The notes: a model not told the origin generated them from the sequence alone. 64,000 nucleotides of DNA from Eumeta japonica (GCA_005406025.1 BGZK01000717.1:241972-305971); one strand, 5' to 3'; counted from the first letter of the stretch, positions 45,637-56,300 are shown. Program-made: numbers and translations.

Positions 45637-46690
45637 AATCAAATCAAATCAAAAATATCTTTATTTCGTAGGTAATGAAATTACACTTTTAAATACGTCA
45701 TTAATAAATTCATTTCGACATTACCGCACATTCTAAATGCTGATGCACCGAGAGAAGAATGAGCAAGAAACTCGAGGCTTGCTCTTTTTACTCATTAATA
45801 CAAAGGATTTAGTCATTTATAATTTAGTCGACATTTAAAAATAATATGAAATAACCTGATAGGCGAGCAGCTCAATGCCAGGGGCCTTTTTCATTAAAAT
45901 ATTCCAACACGGTATAATAGCCCTTGCCATATAACTTTCTTTCAACGAAACCTTTAAACTCAGCAAATGGCATATTTTGAATTTCAGTTGGGATCTTATT
46001 ATGAAAACGCATACACATCCCCTTAAATGATTTATTAACTTTACTGAGACGAGTCTTATGAGCAGCAAGATCATTCTTATGTCTAGTATTAATGTTATGG
46101 ATGTCACTCCTTTTTTGGAACGATTTTTTATTTCTCTTGACATATACCAGGTTTTCGTATATATATTGTGATGCTAAAGTTAGGATATTGATTTCCTTAA
46201 ATTTTTCTTTGAGAGATGTCATTGGTCTCAGATTATAAACAGCACGAATAGCTCGCTTCTGCAGCATGAAAACTGTATTAATATCGGCTGCGTGACCCCA
46301 TAACAAAATTCCATAGGTCATAAAACTATGAAAACAACTGAAATAAACTAGTCTTGCAGTGCTTTCGTTTGTAAATCGCCGAATCCTTTTTACTGCATAT
46401 GCTGCAGAACCAAGTCTTTTCGCTAATCCCGTAATATGAGAATTCCAACGTAACTTAGAATCTAAGGTGAGACCAAGAAATAGGGTCGTGTCCACAATAT
46501 CCAGTACCTCATTTTGGTTTTGTTTTCCTTTCATTGAGCAGTAGATTATTAATACTAACCCACTCAACGATTTCAGTGGTAATGCTTTTTTTCCCGACTG
46601 CAACAAAGCTAAAGGGAAAAAAACATTAACAGCAACAGACTTCGTATTTCTGTCAAAACCGATTCATTATGGCTTTGAGGCTAACCTATT
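45637..46690 (-). mobile_element. Non-LTR retrotransposon, 5'-truncated (CR1/jockey-like)
   Basis: Minus-strand element ending in a TTGATTTGATTTGA tail at 45,637-45,651. It retains the C-terminal end of ORF2 and the 3' UTR. A shorter copy of the same family is at 30,643. The 5' limit near 46,690 is approximate. Confidence 0.85.
45872..46670 (-). pseudogene. LINE ORF2 C-terminal part (reverse transcriptase thumb and C-terminal region)
   Basis: A 244-codon open stretch (46,606-45,872) contains FLGLTLDSKLRWNSHI, LAKRLGSAAYAVKRIRRFTN, FHSFMTYGILLWGHAA and VFMLQKRAIRAVYNL. These blocks follow the YADD active site in CR1/jockey-type reverse transcriptases. Upstream, in another frame, EIVEWVSINNLLLNERKTK (about 46,515-46,575) is the preceding block, so one frameshift separates them. 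The polymerase active site itself is lost to 5' truncation. The frame ends near EYFNEKGPWH, close to the natural C terminus. Confidence 0.85.
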
Positions 46691-47630
46691 TAATTGGTTT
46701 CAAACAAATACTTTGTAAACTCGTCTTAGTTTACACAGTGTTAAGGTTATGTAATGTTACAGAATATGTGTTGGACGCTAGACGCCACGATGTATAAACG
46801 TTGCAGTCATTTGATCTACTCTATTTTGATGATGATAATAATGTTATTATAATAAGAAATATAAATATAAATTAAGAAAGACTTAAAATATAAAAAAAAT
46901 ATAATAAAAAAAATGAAAAAAAAGGTTTTAGTTAAAAAATCAGCTGTATTGAAGAAAAATAGTAATTTTATACTAGTTTTGTACTGATGAATGTTATTTA
47001 TATAGATGAATATAATAAAATAGATCGATCTAAATCCAACATAAAACTATCTACTTATATAGACACGATATTATTATAATCATAGAAAAAATAAATGTTA
47101 TAATTTTACCAAATATTCTATTACATCAAATAATTGTAAGTGGCAGTGCGCAAGAAATTTATCTAATTTTTAGATATTTTATTTAATTCTTCTTTCTCTG
47201 TTTTCTATTTGCGCAACAACTCTTCTCCATTTTTTAAACTTCTGTATCTTTATGTAAATTTTTTTTATTCTCACGAGCATGGGATAATTAAACAGTCAAC
47301 CTTTCCCTCCTGCAGTTTTCTAAATAAAAAGGCAAAGGCTTAATTACAACAGAGTGGCCTGATATGGTTCGTTCGCGACAATATATTTTTCGATACCCTA
47401 TTGCAATTCAATACATCAGCACGGCCTCACCTTCACTACGCGTTGTTCCACCGCTTGATTTAGGTTAAGCCTTACTTCAGCCTCATAGAAATTGTAGTTC
47501 AGGTTTGATTTTGGAGTTTTCTTTCTTTTAGACTGGTGGCAGGCCAAATTTAACGATGCACGTAATAACTGGAATTACAAACGAGCCGAAATTCTATAAG
47601 ATTGCAACGTTTTATAACATAGTTAATTTT
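46691..47630. other. No gene seen
   Basis: AT-rich; no recognised feature. Confidence 0.4.
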
Positions 47631-47633
47631 ATT

Positions 47634-48221
47634 ACCTTCCAGCTCCATCTTCAGATCCTGGAAAATCCAGAATACCAGCCAAGCCAAATCAAACGAGCCT
47701 GAATCCGACGGGTCTCTATCTTAGTACAGAAGTTCTTGTTTACCTTCCGTCTTCTATCTTCAGAACCTAGATATCACATAAGACTAGAGTGTTTGCAAAA
47801 CGAAATAAATGACCATAAACTCGGTAGATATGCGTGGTTTTATTACAAAATTTTTTTGGCCACCTTCCGGCTCCATCTTCAGGTCCTGGATACCATGTAT
47901 CACAAGAGTTCTCATCAAGAAAAATCAAACGAACCCAAACAGGACGGGTCTATCTTGTTTAGTTCAGAAGTATCTAGGACCACCTATCATCTCCATCTTC
48001 AGACCTTTCGTATCTTGCAGCACCAGAGTTTTTGCCAAGACTAAACAAATGAGGTCAAACTAGGTAGTTTTATTTTGTTTACTGTAGAAGTTCCTACGGC
48101 TACCTTCCAACTTCATCATCAAACCAGCTTCGCGGTATGATATTACTGAATTGTCACCGATGATACGAAAGTATACCAAATTTAAGCCCAATTGAATATC
48201 AGGAAAGTTTCTCATGTTTCC
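47634..48221 (+). repeat. Tandem array, 120-bp period
   Basis: The word ACCTTCC (or ACCTATC) followed by CTCCATCTTCAG recurs at 47,634, 47,742, 47,862, 47,982 and 48,102: spacings 108, 120, 120 and 120. Each unit also carries CAAGAGTT, AAACGA and GGTCTATCTTGTTTA-type words. The end of the array (AACCAGCTTCGCGGTATGAT, 48,122) matches a widespread lepidopteran repeat as I remember it. Because 120 is a multiple of 3, frames stay open across units (84-102 codons), but no protein family is recognised. Confidence 0.75.
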
Positions 48222-49015
48222 AAAATTTGACCCACGTATACTAACACGGCGAGATAAAGAAAACCTTGTAAAATACCTATTAAATTGATTACACAGTAGG
48301 ATACATGTATAGCATGTGTAGCATACATGTATAGTATATTAGTGAGATAGGCATAGTGAACCAATATGACTTGCGAGAACAAGTTTTTTTGAATCTAGAT
48401 GCTACATATCGACACTAATATACACTACAAGTTATCCAAAGTCAAAAGGTTGCACTAAGTATGCAGTAGAGGCACACCGCCAGGAACGAACTTTTTTATC
48501 AATATAAATAATTCAATATAAGAAATCAAATATTTTCATATAATGTTTTAGGAAAACTGATTTATTTAAAACTATTTGTAAAATAATGAATTGTAAATTG
48601 TACAAAAAATACTAAATAATAAATTTCATGAGAGAAACAGAGAATCGTATGAAGAAGGTGTAATGCTTATTTGTTATATATTGATTTTCACCAGTCACCT
48701 CCTACCACAAGCCGCGTTAAGGAACTTCATTCCAAAATTAAACTTAACTACGGTGATATTACATCAATTTAGTACTGCTGTAGCAAGTCAATAAAAATTA
48801 ACAGTTCGACTCAAATCCGTATGCAACTAAATTTCTGTTTAGATACATCGAGTATTGTTCTAAAAAGACAAAAAAACATGATGAGGTGTTTTGAAAATTG
48901 CTTACTTATTTGGTTTTTAAACGTAATATAAGATTTAAGATCAAGATCTAGAAACAAATTAAAAGTATATCTAGGAAATTAAACCTGTTAACAATTGCGG
49001 TTATCATACAAATTC
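48222..49015. other. No gene seen
   Basis: AT-rich. A small tandem of ATGTATAGCATGTGTAGCAT and related words is at 48,304-48,335. Confidence 0.4.
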
Positions 49016-49019
49016 TACA

Positions 49020-50300
49020 TAGGTGACACTTAAAATTTTTAGAATTGGCAACTTAGAAACTATAAAATAAAACCATATTTAAATTTAAAAATAAATCGTT
49101 GTCTACCTTATTAATTATATTGCATCCCTCTGTCATTTGTTTTTAAGAATTGGCGGCAAAAAAAATTGTCTAACGTCAACATGAATTGTCGGTGACCTGT
49201 AACACAGGTAGTTATGACTATTTCAGGCTCTAGACATCGCAATATTATACTTTTTGAGAAAAAAATAAAAGTAAGAAATACTTGACGCGAGAAAATTTTC
49301 GTGAAATGATTTACTATGGCTTTCGTCGCCATTTAAGTCAACAACAAAATTATAACAGATTTCAGTTGGCCTTTCATTATGAAGCTCCATCCCTTACCAC
49401 TGTTTAGAACTGGTTTAACGAGTTCAAACGTGGTCGCTCTAATCTGACTGACGATCTGCATGAGGGACGTCCTTCTACGGCGACGACCGAAGATAACATC
49501 AGTGCTGTACGGCTCAGCAGTTTCGGACAAGCTTAGGCATCGGTATGAGTTAAGTGTCAATATCCTTCTTGAGCATTAAGCGATCAAGAAGCTTTGTACT
49601 TGGTGGATATCTCATAAGTTGACCGAAGCTCAAAAACTGGGCGGTGTTAATTGTTGCCGCGAAATATTGTAAAGATTTACCAATGGTGACGCAAATGTTT
49701 TGTATGACATGCTTACAGATGACGAAAGATGGATTTACTGTGACGATCCCGAAACCAAAAGGCAGTCTGCTCAATGGGTGTTTCCTTCAAGAAGTTACCC
49801 CGTAAAGTAAAAGGAAATCGAAGCTTCGGAAAAAAGATGTGGTCTCTTTCTTGGGAATTACAACTCATTGTGCAACAATTGTTTTAAAAGATAAAAAAAC
49901 ATTCAGTGCAGACTGGTATACTAACAATTGTTTAACTCTTATTTTGGATAAAGTTCGGGAAAAACAACCTTGCAGTAGAATTTTCCTTCATTATGACAAC
50001 GACTCACCACATACCGTCAGACAAATAACCAATTATTTGGGAATGTTAAGTATAGAAACACTGGTTCACGCGACTCACAGCCCCGATGTCGTTACATGGG
50101 ATTTTTGTTTATCATCTAAAATAAAAGGAAAACTTCGAGGAAAATGGTTTACGATCGCCGAGGAAGCAGTGGTTGCATTTGAAAAGGCGGTCGACGCGAC
50201 CCCCAAGTGCGAGTGGGCAATGGGTCTGTCAGTGTTTCCATCGAATATGAATCTGTATTAGTCTCAATGGACACTATTTTATAAAAGTGCAATAATATTA
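49020..50300 (+). mobile_element. Mariner relic, longer copy of the 7.5-kb family (copy B)
   Basis: It contains most of a mariner transposase on the + strand and aligns with copy A at 7.54-8.47 kb. The terminal repeats are too diverged for me to fix the ends. The start is taken from the shared TTTTTAGAATTGGC block and the end from the shared ACACTATTTT block. Confidence 0.75.
49300..50261 (+). pseudogene. Mariner transposase, frameshifted
   Basis: The N-terminal part is recognisable across frames: an HTH-like region, then LTDDERWIYCDDPETKRQS (about 49,712-49,770), in which TDDERW stands for TGDEKW, and QWVFPSRS. The last 140 codons (49,839-50,261) are continuous and contain FSADWYTNNCL, IFLHYDNDSPHT and GKWFTIAEEAVVAFEKAV. 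The HYDN block keeps the second catalytic Asp. The position of the third is changed: HSPDVVTWD instead of YSPDLAPxD. Stops upstream make it non-functional. Confidence 0.8.
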
Positions 50301-50363
50301 AAAATAACTTGGTAAACTTATTTAACTTTTAGTTAAAATTAGTAAACACCACACGAATGATAT

Positions 50364-51050
50364 CTAACGGTAATGACAGGGAAGTAGCACGATTGTAAGT
50401 CTTGAACTATCCGAATGATGGATCAGCTTCTTAATTTGGACTTGTTTGGAATCGCATGTTGTCCCAACGGAATTATCCTGATTTTCCTTGGAAAGTAGAA
50501 GGTTGTAGACGTCAATGTTAGCGGTAGATGTTGAAAATTCACGTGTCATCGTAGGGTAAGCTAGACTGCCCCACAACATGTTCTCTCACTGTTTAATTTT
50601 GATAATATAATCGGTGTTTCTTTCTGTGTGTGAGTTACAAAGCGCGCTCGAGCCGTAGACGGGCATGTCTTCTATTGGGATGTTCCTTCGTTTGTTTTTC
50701 TGTAATGTTTTTTTACGGGTTTTCTCTATCCCAGTTATTAGACGTACCTTCCTAATATCTCGTTTTTTAAACCGAAAAGCTTGGATCATCAGCCCTTCAT
50801 ACTTGCCAAGTACAATCAGAGGCTCTAATCGTCTTTTGTCACTTCTTGCCTATATCGACAAGAACGACTTGACCTGTTCTCTAAGGGTGAGTAATTTAAT
50901 TTCGACATTAGTTAAGAACTCACCATTCAATTCGACTATGATCAGAATTCTAAATCGATACGAAGGTATCGGTTTAGAATTGGTTAGAATCGTTGCTTTT
51001 AAACCAGAAATGGTTAGAAAACAGCGCTGCTCGGTAGGTTACTCGGTCAT
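50364..51050 (-). pseudogene. Decayed protein-like frame of about 228 codons, unidentified
   Basis: One minus-strand frame runs from ATG 51,050-51,048 to TAG or TAA at 50,364, interrupted only by TAA 51,041-51,039, TAG 50,852-50,850 and TGA 50,588-50,586. No frame change is needed. Between the stops the sequence looks like a normal soluble protein: QRCFLTISGLKATILTNSKP, VELNGEFLTNVEIKLLTLRE, RLEPLIVLGKYEGLMIQAF, a basic KKRDIRKV..KTRKKTLQKNKRR segment, then NIPIEDMPVYGSSALC. It starts just beyond the 3' end of mariner copy B. I recognise no domain. A dead retrogene or transposon-encoded protein is likely. A 150-codon frame on the opposite strand is its shadow. Confidence 0.45.
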
Positions 51051-51700
51051 CACCCGTGTAGAATTTACATGTATTCTTTTTATTTTAATTTTCCACGAAT
51101 CACTTAAGAAACCGTGAATTATTTTTCATTCTGACCTAATTGAACTGCATTAGTCGCACGATTTCCCCCTCATAATCAGTTAGTTACAGTATAAGGAAAA
51201 TTGAGCAAACCAAATGAGGTTTGTTTGTCTCGCTTGATTAGTTAGTTACCGTGTCGATAATAATATTACTTAACTAATATAAATATTTATTCGACAAGGG
51301 GCGCCCTAGTAGGCCATATTCTGATCGAATTGATGACATGTTAAATAAGGGATAAATTTTGAGCATCCAAAACCGGCAGGCTTGCATGCAACGATTGATG
51401 GATATCAGTGAAGCAAAAGAGGTATATGAAGGTTTTATCATGTGGAGGTAGGTGGTGTTTGCTTAAGCTTTTTCGAAAGTGGAAGTGAATCTTTAAATAT
51501 AGTAATAATAAAGGATATTGTAATACGTCATTAATTCTATCTATGAAATAATATTGAAAAAGTAACAAATTACTTTTTCAATGTTACTTGAAAAAAATGA
51601 TGTAAAATAATCTTACAAGGATACATTACCATTGTAATTTATTTGTTACTTACATAATAACACTACATTTTCTGCATTTGTAGATGATTATGTATTTATC
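51051..51700. other. No gene seen; perfect 13-bp hairpin
   Basis: A perfect dyad ATTGAAAAAGTAA / TTACTTTTTCAAT is at 51,553-51,565 and 51,570-51,582 with loop CAAA. A short imperfect hairpin CAAACC..GGTTTG lies near 51,205. Otherwise AT-rich. Confidence 0.5.
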
Positions 51701-51701
51701 A

Positions 51702-51755
51702 ACTCACGCCTATTTTCCCAGAAGGATTGACAGAGACTACAGAGCTCCACATCGT
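51702..51755 (+). repeat. TATTTCCCAGAAGGGTAGGCAGAGAC box, copy 3
   Basis: AACTCACGCCTATTTTCCCA followed by GAAGGATTGACAGAGACTAC. It is more diverged than the copies at 27.6 and 30.3 kb. Confidence 0.6.
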
Positions 51756-52785
51756 GCGAGTTTTCGATATATATTTATACTGGTCTTGTTAATCTGACCT
51801 GAAACAATATTTGTACTGATTAAAACATTCAAGTATAATGTTTAATGCAATATTCCCATTAAAGGTTAGGAAATCTTCTTCAATATCCGCTCTATTTTTG
51901 TGAATTCTGTTTAATGTGCGTCCACAAAGACAAAAATATAGGAGGTTCAAATCGCGGTTTCGCGCAGGGCAAGACGTAGGGCCATTCGAACTTTTTCATT
52001 TATCATGATATCATTCGGTGTGTTCATTCACCATAATTAAGGCATTGTCCGGCCCAGCTCCTAAATTTAATGATAACTTTTGCACAAATTTTGGCAAATT
52101 GTTTTCCAAAAAGCTTTTTACTTCTATCAAAGAAGTATAAAAAAACACGACCGACAATTTTAATAGAATTAAGTCGACCACAGCGAAAAAAATTTAAGAC
52201 AGCCGAAGCACATGTTTTTCATTTTCATACTTTTTGAAAGAACATAATACTTAGGTCAGAAATATTCGTGATTTCTGAAATTAATTTCTTTGCCCCAGGT
52301 AAATTCTTCGTAATTCTAAAAATATCAAAATAGCCTTAAGTTATGCTCAGCAGTATGGGTGCGGATTATACAAGCGACTCTAAGCAACACAAAGGCACTT
52401 GGTGAGTGGGTCGTGCAGAATTCAAAAAATTCAAATGAAAAATAATTTAAAATAATGGAACTTACTATTTTTAGGAAGATACCAAATTAAATAAATCCTT
52501 TTCACCTTTCTGATATTTTTGAATAATTATATTTGACATTCATTTCACCTTCAACGAAATAGAAAGTTAACTTGTCTTGATTTTTATCTGATGTTAACAA
52601 ACTATGGGTCTGTCAAACTAAAATGTTAAAATCTACCAAATTGATGAATAGTAAATAAATAAAATAAAAAAAGTTGATGTAATTACGTAAATAAATTAAA
52701 ACACTAGTATTCATATTATTAGGTACAGGACCTAGGCATTACTAAATTATTATTCTTGTTGCACAGGATATTAGGCAAATAACAC
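51756..52785. other. No gene seen
   Basis: AT-rich. A second, weaker splice-junction fusion TTTCTTTGCCCCAG|GTAAAT lies at 52,285-52,304 on the + strand. No gene. Confidence 0.35.
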
Positions 52786-52788
52786 TTA

Positions 52789-52983
52789 GGGCCTCTTCCA
52801 TCATCTCCTTTTAAACTGACTTTTAAGAAAAATCACTTTTAAAATAAAATTTGCGTTCAACGTCCTCGTTTTAACGGTTGTTCAGGTTAAAATCCGTTAA
52901 AAGGAGGACATGGAAAGCAAATTTTATTTTAAAAGTGACTTTTTGCTAAATGTTAGTTTAAAATGAGATGGTGGAAGAGGCTC
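52789..52983. mobile_element. Palindromic foldback MITE, copy 2 (best preserved)
   Basis: 195 bp, two arms of about 95 bp. It starts GGGCCTCTTCCATCATCTCC and ends as the inverted GAGCCTCTTCCACCATCTC. The arms share ACTTTTAAAATAAAATTTGC and the CCGTTAAAAGGAGGAC/GTCCTCGTTTTAACGG pair around the centre near 52,885. The flanking TTA at 52,786-52,788 and 52,984-52,986 is an exact 3-bp target duplication, as for PIF/Harbinger elements. Confidence 0.85.
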
Positions 52984-53180
52984 TTAAACAGGTAGAAATT
53001 ACAATTTGATGTTGACAGGCCATGAAATTTCTGTAGGTAACGCTTTCTAAACTATGATTGCAGTGTTAACGTTATCAGACTCATAATTTTAAACTCAATA
53101 TTAAATAAAATTTTAATTAATCATAAAAATACAAAAATATCCATATTAGTTCTTTAAAATAGTCCATATTAAAGAAAAAA

Positions 53181-53182
<2 letters not shown>

Positions 53183-53251
<69 letters not shown>
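53183..53251. repeat. (AT)n microsatellite
   Basis: About 34 uninterrupted AT units, ending 30 bp before a GC-rich island. Confidence 0.98.
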
Positions 53252-53252
<1 letters not shown>

Positions 53253-53279
53253 CTAGACCAATTATTATTGGCGTATTAG

Positions 53280-53432
53280 GGCCCCAAACTAGCGCGGCGC
53301 GTCAACGCCGGCCGGGCCGTTCCGTTTACTTCAACGGGCGCTAATGTTTGGATTGCGCCCGATAAGATGTGTAGGGGCGCCGGCGCCGCGCTATCGGGCG
53401 CCCGCGGCGCTGCCTCTGTTTTTCCACCTCGT
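53280..53432. promoter_or_regulatory. GC-rich island with GATA cores
   Basis: CpG-rich, with CCCGATAAGATG at 53,358 (GATAAG at 53,361) and CGCTATCGGGCG at 53,389. Adjacent to the (AT)n tract. Confidence 0.35.
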
Positions 53433-54590
53433 GTTAGGGCTCCACGATGTCGCTTAAGAACAGTATTAATTGTTTTCGGCTTTATGCTACATTAATTTGA
53501 CTAGAGACTGTTTTATTCTCACCACCCAAACGCAAGTGCACATGTGATTTCCTCATAGACACAAAATATTTTATAATATAAAATTCACACGTAATTTATA
53601 ATGTATGCATAATTAAAAGTAATTCCTTAGATACGATTTATTTCAAGGTTCTTTGTACGGAGTTAAAGTCATGTCAGTTTGTCTGAAGTCAGGCTTCGAA
53701 TTGGCCGCGAATAATATACTGCGCAGGTATTGCGCCCCCCAAACCCTTCTCCACCGCGTTCCTCCTATTTTACGCCATTGCGATGCTTTCGTGACGAACT
53801 TCACAGCGTTAATGTTTCGTGCGTTGTACTGTATGCAGGTTTATACTTTGTACGCCTACGTCTATATCGCTTCTACATTGACACTGAACCACATGTAGCG
53901 TCTAAACCTTTAAAAAAAATACTATGAAAATGCAGTTGTGAGACAATCAACCGGCATAGTATTCATGAAGGTCGTATTTTAAAACTGTTTAGTTATTAAT
54001 GGTTTTTAAAGTTTTGTGTCTATATAATTTGCATTTTAAATTCAAAGTCGCGCACAGATAAATAAGTTGGAAGGTCTTCGAATTCGATTATTTCATTTGT
54101 TTTTAGAATATGCTTTCAAATACAATATACTTACATACGGTAATAATCTAGTGCATTTGATTTATTTTGATTTATGTAAGATTTGAATAGATTGTTCACA
54201 ATAGTAATCAAAGGACACTGTTGTTTTTATTGTTTTTGTAATCAACAACGGCACCTTTGTCCTAAAACTTAGTTACTGTAAAACATTTTGATACTTGAAC
54301 CATTAAGCGCAGAATTGACAAAATTATTAATGCAACATATGCTAACAAATAATATCATTCTTGACATGTTTTCTAAATGCCGTATTAAATGACTTCCTCG
54401 TTAAAAGGTGAACGATTCCTATAGGCCAACTACGTCCATGTTCAAGAAAATCTATATTACGACGACGAAAACTATATGCGAAAACTTCGAGACTAGAATA
54501 TGCGTACTTGAATAATATTCGGTTCGTAACGTTGAGATATTTTAACTCATGATAGTTAAGAGAATACAGGCGTGCAGCAAAATATTTACG
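53433..54590. other. No gene seen
   Basis: 53,680-53,860 is GC-balanced, with an open frame (81 codons) that ends in a repetitive Tyr-rich stretch; not called. The rest is AT-rich. Confidence 0.35.
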
Positions 54591-54594
54591 TTCT

Positions 54595-54860
54595 CAGTCC
54601 GCACCGACGTCGCCTCGGGGACCGCCCCCACCCCGTGCGGCGGGGCGGTCGGCGGGGGCGGTCGGCGGAGGCGCGGGTTCCGTTATCGCGCGCCGGGCGA
54701 TCTTCGCGCGCGATGCCCGATAACTGATAGGAGATTGTAGCGACTCGATAACACTGTTGTGTCTAAAAGAGAGCGGTTTTTTGTCCATAACTCGGAGGGG
54801 GATTGCATTTTTGGTAACAATAGAATCGATTTAGTTGCGTCGCGATAACTTATCTGATCC
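54595..54860. promoter_or_regulatory. GC-rich island with GATA cores, including an inverted pair
   Basis: A G/C-rich block (54,600-54,715) is followed by TTATC at 54,683, GATAACTGATAG at 54,719-54,730 and GATAA at 54,747. At 54,844-54,854 GATAACTTATC is a perfect dyad of two cores around one base. Confidence 0.45.
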
Positions 54861-55355
54861 GGATGGTACCAGCTCTCCTTTCAAGAATTTAAGTTATAGT
54901 ATCTTTAGGCGAATTTCGAAGTGTCGCTCCATCTTTGCGCGCGTTATATATTTGGAAAAGCTAACATCTTGAAATGAGAAACTGTTCGATTTCGTTGGAA
55001 AAGTTTATATTCTATATTTATAAACATTTATAATAACAACTGTAGATCAAAAAGCACTAGCTATTTCTATCCAATATTCTATTCAAATATTCTACTATGT
55101 TTCTCATTCGTACGCTCTTTTTACAAGTTCTTTAAATAATCTGTGATATACAAGTAACAAAATTTGTTTTTCAAACATATTATGTAGATAGCAAGGCATT
55201 GATGGTAATTTATATTAATGCAAGTAACGCGTATAGTACGTAAGTAAACGGATATTGTACGAAATTTGTGATATTCGTTAATTTGACTTACACCACGTTT
55301 ATACGAGGCTTTAAATGAATGGTCTCATCTTTATATCTCGTTCTAACATGCTATC
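54861..55355. other. No gene seen
   Basis: AT-rich; nothing recognised. Confidence 0.4.
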
Positions 55356-55357
55356 AA

Positions 55358-55487
55358 GAGCGGATCCAGCTTACAAGTCCGAGGGGTCACATATATGAGG
55401 TTCGATCAGAGCTGGCTCTAGTTCGATTACAATAGTAAGACAAGGACCCAGCCCAGGGGGTCATGGTCCCCTTCCCTGGATCCGCCA
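55358..55487. mobile_element. Small MITE-like element with GCGGATCCAG ends
   Basis: GCGGATCCAG at 55,360-55,369 is matched by the inverted CTGGATCCGC at 55,476-55,485. The interior is GC-rich with AGGGGGTCATGG and GTCCCCTTCC. Similar GGATCC-ended short elements occur in many arthropods. The target duplication is not clear. Confidence 0.4.
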
Positions 55488-55720
55488 TTATATGCTATAC
55501 TCTGTCTCATTTGTATTGACGTTTAATATCTTAGCCTGAAATCTATTTCATACTAATCTATAAAGTAAATATGCTCGTGTACTATTACTACTAGTAGGTA
55601 TCGGTGATTTATATCTGTCATCGAAGTAACGATCTGTTAAATTCAGTAACGCCACAGTAGTGATGCGTAAATTTTTAGAAACTTTCAGAAATGCATAATA
55701 TTATCTCTCTAAAAACATAA
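55488..55720. other. No gene seen
   Basis: AT-rich; nothing recognised. Confidence 0.35.
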
Positions 55721-55724
55721 CTCT

Positions 55725-55865
55725 CAGATAGCGCCGTCGGTTAACGCGTCGCGAGATAGGGCGGGAGGTAATGAATGGCGCGCCGCGCGTTATCAGCGCG
55801 ATCTGATAAGCGGAGCGGAGCGCGGGCGCGGGCGCGGGACACCGGTATTGTGGTGGGTTCACACG
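55725..55865. promoter_or_regulatory. GC-rich island with inverted GATA pair
   Basis: TTATCAG at 55,790-55,796 and CTGATAA at 55,803-55,809 form a dyad with a 6-bp spacer. GAGATAGGG at 55,752 adds a third core. Compact CpG-rich context like the other islands. Confidence 0.45.
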
Positions 55866-56184
55866 TTTTGTTGCGCTGTTCATTTGGAATGTAGCACTAG
55901 ATAGAGCCCTTCGCATTCCTTTGGGCACAGGACCCTGTTCTATGCTTATGAAAATACTATTTTTAATTAATAAAAAAAATCCATTCATGAGCCGTAATCG
56001 AGGCAACATTAGCTGCGACGTGACAGCACGCACGACGCTGGTCTTTCGCTGCCGACGGATTATTGAGATTTGTTGTAACGAAACAATAATAAACGCATTT
56101 AATAGCTAACCGACAACGTCACTCCTTAACAACAATCTGGCTATGCCATACTCGTAATATTGTTAATCCCCAACGTGAGTCATA
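55866..56184. other. No gene seen
   Basis: Mixed composition. Frames on both strands (62 and 110 codons) have no motif. Confidence 0.35.
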
Positions 56185-56300
56185 TTTTGGTGGGGGAGTA
56201 GCTACGTGGCGGCGTTATCTCGGCCGGTGGCGCCCTGGGGACGCGGTGCGCGCGCTTCTTTGTAAATATTACAGATTTCGTACGACGAGCGGCGTTAAAA
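56185..56300. promoter_or_regulatory. Small GC-rich patch with one GATA core
   Basis: GGCGTTATCTCGG at 56,211 (TTATC at 56,215) within about 100 bp of GC-rich sequence. Confidence 0.25.

Noticed and set aside
50665..51117. 150-codon + strand frame
   Set aside because: It is the antisense shadow of the more protein-like minus-strand frame at 50,364-51,050.
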